A program made the position numbers and the translations under genes. DNA of 64,000 nucleotides. Source: Strongylocentrotus purpuratus (lineage: Eukaryota; Echinodermata; Echinoidea; Camarodonta; Strongylocentrotidae). The stretch covers positions 15,492,809 through 15,556,808 of the forward strand of contig NW_022145612.1 in assembly GCF_000002235.5 (NCBI RefSeq). Direction: 5' to 3'. Position 1 is the stretch's first letter; the number at the start of each line of letters is the position of its first letter. The notes below the pieces were generated by a model, which searched no databases, had not been told where the DNA came from, and worked only from the letters and a program-made list of their open reading frames with translations. Positions 35,939 through 47,159 of the stretch are shown one piece after another.

Positions 35939-36492
35939 CACGGGTGGCCAACCTGCGGCCCGCGAGCTCTTCTTGTGCGGCCCGCGGAGCATTGAAAAAG
36001 TAATTATAAAAATAGTTAATGAATGAAATGCGGCCCGCATAACAGCGATGAAATAGAGTAAAACATTTACACACAGCTATCTCTATTTCCATAATTTGTT
36101 TTCATCATTCACAACATATTGATTCGTTAGGTGGCTTATACAAAACTCCTCAAATTCCCTCTCATTACATTACATTAACGACATTAACATCACTCGCCGT
36201 GTTAATTTCAGTTTGTTATTTCCACATGCAGTAACCTTTGTAAATATACAAATAATAACAATAATAATAATCTTTTAAAATCCACTCCAAATTTTATTAA
36301 GTTAAACCGAAAATGGAAATTCTTTTTGCCCAATCGATCGTGAATCAAGAAATATGTTTGAAATGCCATACTTGTCTTAAAACTAACAACCCTTTTCTCC
36401 CGCCGTTTCATTTTTTCATTAATCTTAATCGTGGATAGTCCCCTTATATTCTTTCTGCTGTGTCATTGATTTTGTTTGAAATAACAACCAAC

Positions 36493-36645
36493 ATGGCATC
36501 GATTTCGAGACGTGCGAAGAAAAGGAAAGTTTCTGATGAAGACAGAAACTTTAAATCGAATTGATCTCTGAAGTATTTCTTCATAGAAGAGAAAGGTAAA
36601 CAACTTTGCCTCATATTTTGTCAGCCAGAAATCACACTAAAAAAG
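36493..36645 (+). pseudogene. hAT transposase N-terminal remnant
   Basis: From ATG the frame reads MASISRRAKKRKVSDEDRNF, a basic nuclear-targeting start typical of BED-finger hAT transposases. After a TGA (36562-36564), where the family usually has Trp, it continues SLKYFFIEEKGKQLCLIFCQ. This matches the start of a BED zinc finger (hydrophobic YFF, then a C-x2/3-C pair). The CxxC spacing looks one residue too long. The frame ends at TAA (36646), where GTAAGC could also be a donor in the ancestral gene. The catalytic core and dimerisation regions are absent. It is a clear relic, not functional. Confidence 0.75.
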
Positions 36646-36753
36646 TAAGCCTGATTTTGTTCGACTGATTTTGTTGTTTGCAAAATTGCAGGTGTGTACA
36701 TGAGTGTGTGTGTGTGGGGGGGAGGGGGGGATTTCAGATTTGGTTTTGACGGC

Positions 36754-37002
36754 CGGGGTGTGCCGCTGAAGCCTCGTAACCTCTACCCATTTTTAAGGGT
36801 GCCTTGTTTTGGCAGATTTTTGTTGAAAGTAAAGCCCATTTTATAAAAATTTCGGGTGTTTGCATGGCTAAAACCCTGAATTTTTTTAAAATAAATTTTT
36901 TGAAAACACGGACCCATATTTAGGATATTTCTGTTAAAAATGGGACCCAAGTTTAGGGATTCTTTTTGTAAAAAAGGTTACCCATTAGAGCGGCACACCC
37001 CG
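36754..37002. mobile_element. TIR element nested in the hAT element (249 bp)
   Basis: Ends CGGGGTGTGCCGCT and its complement AGCGGCACACCCCG; GTAACC near both ends extends the match. It lies wholly inside the hAT element, so it is the younger insertion or was carried along by it. No clear target duplication. Confidence 0.65.
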
Positions 37003-37021
37003 TATGTCTCAATATGTGATT

Positions 37022-37022
<1 letters not shown>

Positions 37023-37052
<30 letters not shown>
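37023..37052. repeat. C30 homopolymer
   Basis: About 30 consecutive C, one of the longest homopolymers in the window. Exact length in the genome is uncertain because such runs are assembled poorly. Confidence 0.9.
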
Positions 37053-37054
<2 letters not shown>

Positions 37055-37128
37055 CCTGGCCTACGGCCCACCAAGTTATGACAATCGTTAGATGTGGCCC
37101 GCGAGCTTTAAAAGGTTGGCCACCCGTG

Positions 37129-37136
37129 CTCTAAAG
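37129..37136. repeat. hAT target-site duplication, right
   Basis: CTCTAAAG, identical to 35931-35938. Confidence 0.95.
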
Positions 37137-38499
37137 TGTAAATGATTATATCCTCAAAGTTAATTACGAAATGGTCTGTTCTGAGAGACAAAAAGGCATC
37201 AGTTCTGTTTAAATGGACACAAGCTAATATCCATCTAGCTCTTAGCAGACTAAATTGTAAGTGTAATGAAGAAAAAAAGAGAAAGAGCGAGAGAGATAGA
37301 GAGATATAGAGAGACCAGGAGCTGAATAATTTGACTGAGATATCGCAATTTACATCAAGTAGCACTATCCTAAGCTTAAATGTATATGCTATGAAGCAAT
37401 GTGAACTATGGGGAAGTGGTTAATACCCTTCATACATACATACAAGAGAAAAGTCTACTTCCTACAATATCTCTATAAATCAGTGCCAGCAGTATTCTGT
37501 CTCGTAGCATATTTACTGGCACCACTTGAAGAGTACACCGCCTACCATTAAGTCTAGTCGGGAGTCCGCCCCTGGATCTATCGTCAAAATAACAGAAAAA
37601 TTGGTAGACAGCTTGCCTTGACAACTAGAAATTTGTATACACCCTGTGAATGATATTGTGATATACATATACATGTACACTCTAAAAACTAACATGTTAA
37701 AGCATCATTTAAAAGAGCCAAAGAGAGAGTGTTTTCAAAACAGTTTTTAATGCTGGATGCAACCTTAATAGTATTGAACTCGTCAAAATAAAGAATGAGG
37801 TACAGCATTTTGAAAATGACGTTTAACTCCTCCCCACTTTTTAACTCATTGCCTACAGTACTGGCATTGAGTGTTTAACTTGGTTCCCAAATGATGATTT
37901 AACATTTTAGTTTCTAGAGTGCAGACATTACGGCGAAGTACAGCTTTTCTTCATATTTATGTACTCTCTTTCGGCTCATTCATGTATGACATCATAAACA
38001 GCAGTGATTTTTTTTTAAATATTACGTAACTATAATATGTTTTGTATATATTAACATATCTTATAATACACAGATAGTAAGAATCCATAACAACATTGTT
38101 ATTTCATCCCACTTTCTATTTATTTACCCATAAAAAATATACAAAAACGCTGCAGTTTCTTCTTTCAAATATGAATGAGCCCTCACAGTATTTAACTGTG
38201 AGGTATCAAACTCAAAATCAGGTAGAAATGCTACTGCCTCATTGTAATACTGTACATAAACCCTCAATTACTAAGTCCTTTTGATATGAGTTAAAGCCAT
38301 AGGTCCCATGATTATTTGCCTTTGATTTTTGTTCTCTTACTGTGATCTTGGAAATAGGAGGAATCTGGTTGGAAACCAAGTCGCAACATTAGTGCCCTGT
38401 AGGAAGATATTTATCCTCAATAAAAAATGTCATTGGATAGCAGTTATTACCAGAAGTCCCTTATTTGTTTTACCCTATTGATATTAGGAGTCAAGTAAT
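37137..38499. other. Unannotated spacer
   Basis: A short purine-rich stretch at 37268-37316. Nothing else recognised. Confidence 0.5.
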
Positions 38500-39170
38500 G
38501 ATATAAAAATCAAAATAATGAAAGAAGAGATAAACTACTGTGTCTAAAAGTATTCACTGAAACAATAGGTCTACATCTAACACTGATGTACAGTGAATTT
38601 CTAAAACAGACCATCTTTTAATTTAATCCTAAAAGAAATTTCAAGATGTGCATAAACTATCATAAAAATATTTGATCAAGATAGTTTACAAGGATATAGT
38701 AAGTGATTTATTTTTCCGATAGGTCAACATCTAACTCTGATGTGCTATAGATTTTATGAATCTTAAAATATTCCATACCCCCCCCCCCTCGACAAAAATC
38801 ATTATCTCTATGTGAAGAAAGCTATACTCAAAGTAATTGATTAAAAATAGAATGAACCATTGTGTTTCAAAGCATACACTGCACAGATTGGTTGTCACTA
38901 GGTCGACATCTAACTCTGATGTACAATGAATATTGTAAAATAAAAAATACTTTCATTCATCCCCCAAATTAACATTTTTTAGGATATTGACAGAATGCAA
39001 TCAAAGTAATGTATAACAGAAGTGATAAGTTTTAGTGTAAAAGAGACTAGGAGGGGTTCTCACTAAGTTGACATCTACCTCAGATGTGTAATGATTTTTG
39101 TTATAAAATAGTTCAATAAATCCTAAAAGAAGCTATAATCAAATGATTTATAATCCTGAACTAATCATAG
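38500..39170. repeat. Diverged tandem array, four copies, unit about 154-179 bp
   Basis: The core 'acatctaactctgatgt' or close variants occurs at 38573, 38727, 38906 and 39071, each after 'ggtc' or 'gttg' and before an A/T-rich stretch with 'gtaaaataaa'. Other shared words are 'cctaaaagaa' and 'caaagtaat'. The copies are old and diverged. Confidence 0.75.
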
Positions 39171-39789
39171 AAGTCAATTTATGCCCCAAGTGCATATCAA
39201 GTGTTTAAGAAAAGGCACTCTTCACTGCTTTCCATGGGGAATATACACAAAATTTGATCAAATTATGTCTTACAACTGTTTAATATCAAATTTCTTTTGC
39301 AGTAGGGAAGCAGTAGATATGATAATCTGGCATAGGCTTATAAATCATTTAAGCCATTTTGTAAGTGAAAATATTGCTGGTTTTGAAACACTCCATGACC
39401 TGTTAAAGGTCAGCTACATGTCCTAGGGCAATAGGACATCCTCTCAAACGGAAATAAGGACTACCATCTCTGCGCAGACAGTACTCTTGGTTAAGTGAGG
39501 ATCTTCTTACAAACTTAGACCAAGGTGAATGATATCATGAATATTCATGAGACTGCTTTCTGTCACAGACTGTCACCATTCACATGACGTAATATGATAT
39601 GTCTGAAATTTTCATTATAATAATGGCGAAACAGAGTGACCCTTCTGTAAATGGGAAGGGAAAGAGGGCACCTTTAAACTTCATAGAAGCATAGGAGGGG
39701 TCAAAGTCATTACTTTCTTTAACACAAATATGCATAGCTAGGAGATGCTCTGGAAGTAAGTTGAAAAAGATGAATGAAAAATAGTTTGA
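39171..39789. other. Unannotated spacer
   Basis: Nothing recognised. Confidence 0.5.
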
Positions 39790-39955
39790 GAAAGAGAGAG
39801 AGAGAGAGGCGAGTGTGAAGAGAGAAATACAGAAAGAGAGAGAAAGAAAAGTAGTAAGAGGAAAAGGAAGAGGAGAAAGAGAAAGAGAAAGAGAAAGAGA
39901 AAGAGAAAGAGAAAGAGAAAGAGAAAGAGAAAGAGATAGATAAAGATAAAAGAGA
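39790..39955. repeat. (GA)n and (GAAAGA)n tract
   Basis: Purine tract on the + strand; the regular GAAAGA part spans about 39873-39935. Confidence 0.95.
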
Positions 39956-40759
39956 TATCTAGAGTAAGAGAATAGCTGTGGGCAACTAATACTTTAAGCA
40001 TTACTGAAGATTTGTGTTAATCCTCAGATACCTGAGACACTGATAAAGGAAGAATGATCATGTTTTGTTGCTGACACGTATTTTCTCTACCCAAACTCTG
40101 CCACGGGCCATCACGGTATGACGTAAATTTCGAGTGTCCGATTTCTAAAGAAATCCTTGAAGAAATTGAAGATAACAAACAGGCAAATGATGTGCTAGAA
40201 AAACAACCTTGACACCATTTCTTTGAGGTTCGGGAACATCGCTTAATTTCCATTTTAATTGAATCAATCGACATTGATTCAAGCGTTTCCGGTCCTCTTG
40301 CCATGCATACTTGAAGTAGTCATCAAATACCTGCTCGAGTTAAATCCCACGAAAAACAAACACCGTAAACAGGAAATACCAGTCAACATGAAGACATTTC
40401 TGAGAATCGCTAAAATCAAGTTAACCGCCATTTATGACATCTTTCAAAGTGCTAAGGAAGAACAAGGACGATGTCAGGTTAGACAGCGGAAGTTAACATC
40501 AAAACAAGGTTGTAGTATGCATTATGTTCAACTCAAAAAAGAAAAGGATTCAGAAGCGGCACATAAGAACAGTGTGAGAAAAAGTGGAAGAGTGTGAGAA
40601 AAAGTGTAACAGTGTGGGAAAAAGCACTGTCGGCAAGAGTGGAATAGCATATATCATCTCAGATGAGGGAGAAGGGCAAAACATGTGATAAACATTTACA
40701 CTGTTAATGCCCTTCTGGCTCTCAGAGCACCATACAAAGGATGCTAACAAAAACTGAAA
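39956..40759. other. Spacer with a 10-4-10 hairpin and a short tandem repeat
   Basis: A perfect hairpin (arms TTGAATCAAT and complement, loop CGAC) at 40259-40282. Three copies of a 20-bp unit 'agtgtgagaaaaagtg...' occur at 40571-40630. One GTTAATGCCCTTCTGGCTC unit lies near 40704. Open frames at 40062-40197 and 40259-40597 (+) encode no recognisable product. Confidence 0.55.
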
Positions 40760-40913
40760 GCAGAAAGAGAGAGAAGTGAGATAGGGAGGGAGGAAATGTT
40801 TTTATAAAATGAAGCAAGGAGGGGGGAAAGAGTAAATGAGATAAACAGAGAAAGAAAGAGAGAGAGAGAGAGACACACACACACACACACACAAACGCAC
40901 ACACACATACACT
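40760..40913. repeat. Purine tract ending in (GA)n(CA)n
   Basis: Purine-rich sequence ends in GA units at 40855-40872, continued by (AC)n to about 40911. Confidence 0.9.
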
Positions 40914-41114
40914 AAAAAATAAATGGTGGGGAGGTCAATAGAGAAAAGAGGCACATAAAAGGCAAGAAAGGAGACTATACTAGTTTAGCTCTAATTTTTC
41001 AAATGTCATAAATCATTTGGCATGATATTAGGGGAAACGAACGTTTCAGAGAAAAAAGCAAGTAGGAGGGGGAATGCAATAAGGGTTGATAGAGTGATAG
41101 AAAAACAAGGCAGT

Positions 41115-41115
<1 letters not shown>

Positions 41116-41166
<51 letters not shown>
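41116..41166. repeat. (GA)25 microsatellite
   Basis: An uninterrupted GA run, purines on the + strand. Confidence 0.95.
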
Positions 41167-41169
<3 letters not shown>

Positions 41170-42764
41170 ATGGGAAAGATTGAAGGACAGAAAACTGGGA
41201 ATTTAAATCTTACATTTGATGTTGACCATGTTGTGCTAATAAATTTAGAGAGAAAAAAATTCAAAGAGACAATACCAGATTACAATAAGATAACACCTTG
41301 TAATTGCAAAGATACAAAAGTGCGTTCAATATGACAATATTCCAAATGTCATCCCTTTTAATGGCTGTACACTAATAAAAATTGATGGATAACTGAATCA
41401 TTAGCACATAAACAAAATTTCACCTCTCTGGATAATCGTCATTTTACAAGCTGTGCCTTTCTTTCGTCTGTGCCTCAGTTCCGCACAGGAGACCATGCCA
41501 AATTGAAATTCTAAGAAAAACTATCTGGTTATAACTAAGCAAGCCACAAAACACACTTCACCTAATTGTCTATGTATGACATGTATATATCACGTAGTGG
41601 GTGTGGAATAGAAATGAAAAACAAATGGAAAAATATTTATGCTGGCACCCAAGCTATTATGCCCTTGAATTATTCATCTTTCAAACCAAATTCATGATGG
41701 TAGAAAAACTCTCGTGGTAGGAATGCAAAAAAAAAGATAATTTAAAAAGATCAGGGATTATCTGTGGTAACTTCCATTTCCTAAATTCCAGGGTTTGACA
41801 ATTTCACACAGCATACAAATGGAATTGAATATTTCAAGACTATGAAGCCCTTATATATCTATTTAAATGATTAAAGCAGAAATTATCAGGAGTTTTTACA
41901 GGTCACCTGTTAAAAGGAACTTTTACGCAGCATGCCTCATCTATAGCTGCTGTTTAAAGAAAATATACTGACAAATATAAGAATATGGAGATAAAGAGAA
42001 AAGAGAGAAGAGAAGGAGAAAAAAATTAAATTACTATCAAAGAAAAAGGTAATTCTAGGCAAAGGAATTTAGTAAAGATAGCAAAAATATCTTATTCTCT
42101 ATCATAATCTATGATTTACAAAGGTAATGAAAAAGGGGAAAATAGAGAGAAGCCTACAAGGCATACTATCACAAATAATGATGTTGTTTTTTGATAGATT
42201 CTAGGAACTTGTGTTATGTATATGCACTCAGTGGTTGGCAGATATTCAATATTGATAAATCAATAAGTATGATTATCTTTTCTTCTCGCTACTATCATAT
42301 ACGTGCAAAGCAACAGGTACCATTTTCCAGGAAGATTTGGACAATTTCTGTGATTCTGGTAATTTTTTCTCTCTTAGGACTGCTTAAAAGTCTTTCCAAG
42401 AAAGTAATACTATGAAGCATGTATTTTAAGAGAATTGCATCCATCCCATGTGCACAGCACGAACACCACATATTTGATTTTGGTAGATGCAAAATTTTCT
42501 GCAAACAAATCATTTTCATCAATGCCTAATGAAACTCTAGGGAACAGAATCAACGGCCTTCTTATCTATGTGCGCTAGATTCACAGAAACTAAAATGAAG
42601 GGACCGAAGGGCCCCTCTACATAAAATGCGCTCTTCTGAGAAAAACATGTGTGCTGGACATGATACGATGAAGACTAGTTGATAGACTGATCCAATTATA
42701 AGTAATTTGATCCATGGAAATCTAACAGATTCTAATGAAAGGGAGAGGACTGGTGAGAAAAATA
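41167..42764. other. Unannotated spacer
   Basis: Nothing recognised. Confidence 0.5.
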
Positions 42765-42990
42765 AATGAGAGAGAGAGAGAGGAGACAGAGAGAGGCAGG
42801 GAGACAGAGAGAGGCAGCGAGAGAGACAGAGAGAGAGAAGAGAGAGAGAAAGAGACAGAGGCAGCGAGACAGAGAGAGAAAGAGATAGAGAGAGACAAAG
42901 AGAGGGAGTGAGTGAGAGACAGAGAAAGAGAGGGGAGGGGGAGATGGATGGGGTAGAGAGATGAAATGAGAAAAAGAGAGAGAGTGAGGA
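42765..42990. repeat. Purine-rich tract (GA, GACA, GGCAGCGA)
   Basis: About 220 bp of mixed GAGAGA and GACAGAGA units with 'gaggcag(c/g)gagacagagag' recurring. Frames across it are artefacts. Confidence 0.9.
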
Positions 42991-43339
42991 ACAGAAAGAG
43001 ATGTCTCTCGCTGGTCACGCAGATAGTAAAATTAGAAATTCAGGGCATGATAGGCACTCAATTAGAGAGAAAGTCGGATAGCCAGAAGTCATGCGCCATT
43101 TCGCACGATGCAGACTCCCACCTGACTGGCCATGCATTTCAACACCCTTGTGTGATCCATTGATGATATTTGATTGCAATTAGTTTTTTTGTTTAAATGA
43201 TGGCGATGAAATCGTGCACAGCTCTTTCAATTAATGAGTTTTTCTGAGAATCAATGTGTGATGTACGTGACATGATTTGGGCCAACATACATAGTGATCG
43301 GACCAAACAGTAATTCAATGAAAAGGGGGCTGATTTTTA

Positions 43340-43390
43340 TGAGAGAGAGAGAGGGGGGGGGGGGGGGGGGGGGGGGGAGGGAGAGAGATA
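43340..43390. repeat. (GA)n followed by a G run of about 25
   Basis: GA units run directly into a long G homopolymer (about 43353-43378), then GA again. Confidence 0.9.
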
Positions 43391-43420
43391 TTGTATATAT
43401 CATATACTTTGACAAAGAAC

Positions 43421-43492
43421 TAGCACCCTTCTGGCTCTTAGCAGACAATATTATTTGTTGACAGCCAAAAGACTCTTAAAGGCCGTCAACAC
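43421..43492. repeat. Inverted-repeat element, left arm outer part
   Basis: Holds 'cccttctggctcttagcaga' and 'aaaggccgtc'. It pairs in reverse with about 49150-49204. The rest of this arm continues at 47268, on the far side of the LTR insertion. Confidence 0.65.
43488..43492. repeat. LTR-element target duplication, AACAC
   Basis: AACAC directly before the LTR; the same five bases follow the other LTR at 47268-47272. Confidence 0.95.
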
Positions 43493-43654
43493 TGTTGAAA
43501 GATCAGATGAACGGATAAATAAGAGATCACTGTAGACAAGGTTCATGTATAAGTGGCCATCTTGAAAGTGCTTTATTCATGTATCCTTCCGCCAATCGCG
43601 GCCTCATTACGCACATCAATGAACTATTGATGTTGTTCATATAGTACCACAACA
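43493..43654 (-). repeat. 3' LTR (162 bp)
   Basis: Same sequence as 47106-47267 by eye. Because the element reads on the minus strand, this low-coordinate copy is the 3' LTR. Confidence 0.95.
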
Positions 43655-43667
43655 TCCCCCTTCTTTC
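43655..43667 (-). other. Polypurine tract (PPT)
   Basis: On the minus strand GAAAGAAGGGGGA directly abuts the 3' LTR, in the position used to prime plus-strand DNA synthesis. Confidence 0.85.
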
Positions 43668-44498
43668 AATGACAAGTTGATAGTGCTCTCATTAACCAGT
43701 TATATCTTCCCTGCTCAATAGGCACTGTACATGACGGAAATTATCCACTAAAACAGTAACACAATTTAGAAATTTCAACAAGAGGAAACATTCCAAACAT
43801 ATTCTTCTTTTCTTTTTTTTTTTTGAGAAGCACAGTACTAAAAACTGTTCAACTAAAACTTACAAGTACCTTTCAACAAGAAAAACAAATTTTAGAATGG
43901 TAAAATAGTGTCCTCCACTATAACAGGCATATTTTTGTCGCTGAATCGACATACTTGTATAATGTAATTCAACTTTTTATAATTTACATAACTTTTGCTG
44001 GAATAAACTAAAGTGATTCCATATTGCTTTCTGGCAAACAGTTATAAACAACATTTTCCTGTGAAAAACGTTTTTCATCCCATTTCAATTAGGACTTAGC
44101 AATACGACAAATCAGCGTAACGAAACTATAATACCTGGTCATTTGTGTGGAGAGAAGAAATATCATGCACGAGCACGACATACAATTGTTAAATTCGGTT
44201 CTGTATACAGAAGAGATTTTCTGTTGAAAGATAGCCAATATTAAGCGTGGCAGTTATATAAAACATTTTGGTTATATACATGTATACTGATTAAGAAATT
44301 GAATCACCTGATGTCAAATATGAGGTTTTACTATCATCAATGTAATTCTACCGGGTATGCTAAATCATTAAACAAATAAAGTATAGTTGTTGTTTATCAA
44401 TCTATTAATCGATGAAGTTTTTATTCTTGATAACGAGATGGGGGATTAACCTTGCGACCATATCGTGTGACATAGGCAAAAGAATCAGAACGAGGGAT

Positions 44499-47159
44499 TT
44501 AAAGTCTCACCTCCCTGATTGAACCATCGAAATCCTGTGTTCCTGCGGGTGTTGTGCAGTTGTCACCATCCTCTCTTGGAAGATGCTCTGTCCCTGGTGT
44601 GGGTGCTGTTGCCGTCTCTATTTGTATCGGCATCTCTCTCAGATGGGACCTGTTTCTCCTTAACACCCTGCCATTTGGTGTTGTCACTTCATATGATCTT
44701 GGTTCTGGGCAAACTCTTGAAACCTCAGCCGGCAGCCATGTATTGTCGTCTGGATGCAAAGTTCTGACTTTCTGGCCGACCTTCAGGAGGGACAGTACCC
44801 GACCGGCATGTTTGTCATGGTCGGTCTTCATCACATCCCGCCTTCGCTGGAGCTGGTCGTGGACATCGCTCATCTGTCTGTCATGATCATGGCGACCTGG
44901 AAGGGTTGTCTTCATTTGCCTCCCAAACATCATTTCGGCAGGAGATGGCAGGTCCGATTGAGGCGTTGCTCGAAGGTGGAGAAGTGCCTTTTGGACATCT
45001 TGTCCTGTCTGTTTGCACTTCTTAATCATCGACTTTATGGTGCGTACCATCCGCTCAGCTAGGCCATTGGAGCGCGGATATCTCGGCGATGAGGTGGTGT
45101 GCTTGATGTTCCATGACTCACACATGTCTTTGAAAGCTTTTCCAATGAACTGGGGTCCGTTATCAGATATAACTTCGGAGGGCACTCCCAGGAGGCTGAA
45201 GGTTTCTTTCATTACGGTAGCAACTGAAGCACTTGTGGTGCTGTGCATTTTCCTGATCACAGGGAACTTGGAATGATAGTCAGTAATGAGTAAGTATTCA
45301 GTTCCATCAAGAAAAAACAGGTCTGTGGCTACCTTTGTCCATGGCGTCATTGGAACTTCGTGCGGTTGTAGTGGTTCCCTTTGTTGCCGATCCTGGTTCT
45401 CCTGGCAAGCAGGGCAAGTCTTGACAAGGTTTTCAATATCCTTATTGATGCCTGGCCAGTATACCGTGTCCCTTGCTAGTCTACGAGTTCTCTCTATACC
45501 CATATGACTCGTGTGTAGCTGCTCCAGGATGTCTGATTGCAGCGTTGAAGGTATCAACACCTGTCTTCCTTTGAAGATAATGCCGTTGGCGACACCCAGT
45601 TCCTCTCGGTATGACCAGTGAATCCTTGAGCTGCTTGGAACCTGCTTAATCACGTCTGGCCATCCATCGTGAATAATTCTACTCAGCTGCTTCAAGTTTG
45701 GATCGCTTGCTGTCTCTCTCTGCAGCTGTGTCTGCTTCATAGGTGTGAAGCTTGCCAGATCATTGTCATGATTCTCTTCTAATTCCATGACTTCATCTAC
45801 ATGGAGCTCAACGATGACGTCTCCTCTCTTTCTGGGGTTTGGCAACCTACTGAGTGTGTCTGGTAATGTCATCTGACTTCCGGGCTTGTATAGGATATCA
45901 CAATCATAGCCCTGTATTTTGACGAGAAGCCTCTGTAATCTTGGAGGCGCACTCCCCAGGGGCTTTCTACAGATCGTTTCGAGTGGTTTGTGGTCAGTGT
46001 AGACTGTGAACTGGTTACCAAACAGATATGAATGGAAACGTGTGATCCCAAAAACAAGTGCCAATGTCTCTCGCTCGATGTTTGAGTAGTTTGATTGTGC
46101 ATCTGACAAACTCTTTGAGGCGAATGCGACTGGTCTTTCATTCTGAAGGAGGCAGGCTCCAAGTCCTTTGAGCGATGCATCTACCTCTAGTACTGTTGGG
46201 ACACTGGGGTTATAGTACCGTAGACACTTTCCTTCTGAAATTTCTGATTTCAATCGTTGAAAGCATTCCTCATGGTCCTCCTGCCAGGTAAAGGGAACAT
46301 CTTTCCTCAGAAGATCACGCAGTATTGCTGACTTTTCAGCATAGTTTGAGATGTATGGTGATAAATAGGTCATCATCCCTAACACTCGCTGGAGATCGTC
46401 CTTGTTCTGTGGTGTAGGCATTTCTCTGACATCCTCCAACTTGCTAGGATCTGGTTGTATGCCTTTGTCTGTGTACAGTGAACCAAAGAAATTGATGCTT
46501 CTCGCCTTGATCACACACTTTGAACTGTTGAACACCAGACCTTCTTTTTGTGCAACTCCCATCAGTCTCCAGAGATTATCATCATGCTCCTGTTCAGTCT
46601 TGCCAAATACAGCTATGTCGTCAGCTATACCTTCACAGCCTGGCGCCTGTGCAAGGATTGTGTCCATCCTTTGTTGAAAGATGTCTTGACTCACCGAAAG
46701 TCCAAATGGAAGTCTGCGAAAGCAATACCTTCCAAATGGTGATCTGAATGTAGTAAGCTCCTGCGATTCTTCGTCCAGGTGGACTGACCAATATCCTGCC
46801 TTTGCGTCCAATTTCGAGAAGTACTTGGCCTGTGAGAATGCAGGATTGAGCTCCTCTAGAGTTGGAATCTTGTGAGGGCATCTTTTCAGGTTTTGATTGA
46901 GCCTTTTGGGGTCAAGGCAGACTCGCAATGACCCATCCTTCTTCAGGGCTGTGGTGAGGGAACTGCACCAATCTGTGTGATGAGTAACTTTCCTAATGAT
47001 GCCGTTACTTTCCATCTGATCCAGCTCTTTCTTGAGCTTGTCCCTCAGGTGGATGCTGCAGTTCAATAGTAATAGATATGGCAATTCTTTTGACCGCTGC
47101 CACCATGTTGAAAGATCAGATGAACGGATAAATAAGAGATCACTGTAGACAAGGTTCAT
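44499..47159 (-). CDS. Fossil pol frame: RT, RNase H, integrase
   Basis: An open frame of 886 codons in the LTR element. Reverse transcriptase spans about residues 40-215: LDAKAGYW with Asp118, LPFGL at 150-154, and the active-site box IADDI at 178-182. RNase H spans about 322-440: EVDAS with Asp327, ERETLAL with Glu363, YTDHKPL with Asp389, DTLSR with Asp434. Integrase spans about 545-840: a zinc-binding HHCC region (His549 and/or His552, Cys582, Cys585), then the D-D-E catalytic triad (Asp613, Asp666 in SDNGPQF, Glu702 in GLAERM) and a C-terminal tail. The domain order is that of Ty3/Gypsy elements. No gag or protease domain is recognised, so this is read as part of an incomplete mobile element and not a host gene. 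Confidence 0.95.
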   Translation of the reverse strand: MNLVYSDLLFIRSSDLSTWWQRSKELPYLLLLNCSIHLRDKLKKELDQMESNGIIRKVTHHTDWCSSLTTALKKDGSLRVCLDPKRLNQNLKRCPHKIPTLEELNPAFSQAKYFSKLDAKAGYWSVHLDEESQELTTFRSPFGRYCFRRLPFGLSVSQDIFQQRMDTILAQAPGCEGIADDIAVFGKTEQEHDDNLWRLMGVAQKEGLVFNSSKCVIKARSINFFGSLYTDKGIQPDPSKLEDVREMPTPQNKDDLQRVLGMMTYLSPYISNYAEKSAILRDLLRKDVPFTWQEDHEECFQRLKSEISEGKCLRYYNPSVPTVLEVDASLKGLGACLLQNERPVAFASKSLSDAQSNYSNIERETLALVFGITRFHSYLFGNQFTVYTDHKPLETICRKPLGSAPPRLQRLLVKIQGYDCDILYKPGSQMTLPDTLSRLPNPRKRGDVIVELHVDEVMELEENHDNDLASFTPMKQTQLQRETASDPNLKQLSRIIHDGWPDVIKQVPSSSRIHWSYREELGVANGIIFKGRQVLIPSTLQSDILEQLHTSHMGIERTRRLARDTVYWPGINKDIENLVKTCPACQENQDRQQREPLQPHEVPMTPWTKVATDLFFLDGTEYLLITDYHSKFPVIRKMHSTTSASVATVMKETFSLLGVPSEVISDNGPQFIGKAFKDMCESWNIKHTTSSPRYPRSNGLAERMVRTIKSMIKKCKQTGQDVQKALLHLRATPQSDLPSPAEMMFGRQMKTTLPGRHDHDRQMSDVHDQLQRRRDVMKTDHDKHAGRVLSLLKVGQKVRTLHPDDNTWLPAEVSRVCPEPRSYEVTTPNGRVLRRNRSHLREMPIQIETATAPTPGTEHLPREDGDNCTTPAGTQDFDGSIREVRL
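47093..47105 (-). other. Primer-binding site, tRNA-Leu type
   Basis: TGGTGGCAGCGGT on the minus strand directly after the 5' LTR. It is complementary to the 3' end ACCGCTGCCA plus CCA found in metazoan tRNA-Leu (AAG). The match covers 13 bases. Confidence 0.85.

Larger units (their letters stand above)
35939..37128 (+). mobile_element. hAT-type DNA transposon, internally reduced
   Basis: Ends CACGGGTGGCCAACC and its complement GGTTGGCCACCCGTG, with 'GCGGCCCGCGAGC' just inside the left end and its complement-like 'GTGGCCCGCGAGC' near the right end. Perfect 8-bp target duplication CTCTAAAG (35931-35938 and 37129-37136), the hAT hallmark. At 1190 bp it is far shorter than an autonomous hAT. It keeps only the start of a transposase frame (36493-36645) and carries a nested TIR element and a C30 run. 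It cannot move by itself. Confidence 0.95.

Noticed and set aside
40259-40597. 112-codon + strand frame
   Set aside because: No family recognised, composition like the flanks, and its end overlaps a 20-bp tandem repeat.
44519-46881. Several frames of 60-110 codons overlapping the pol frame, on both strands
   Set aside because: Shadows of the 886-codon pol frame, which has all the recognised domains.
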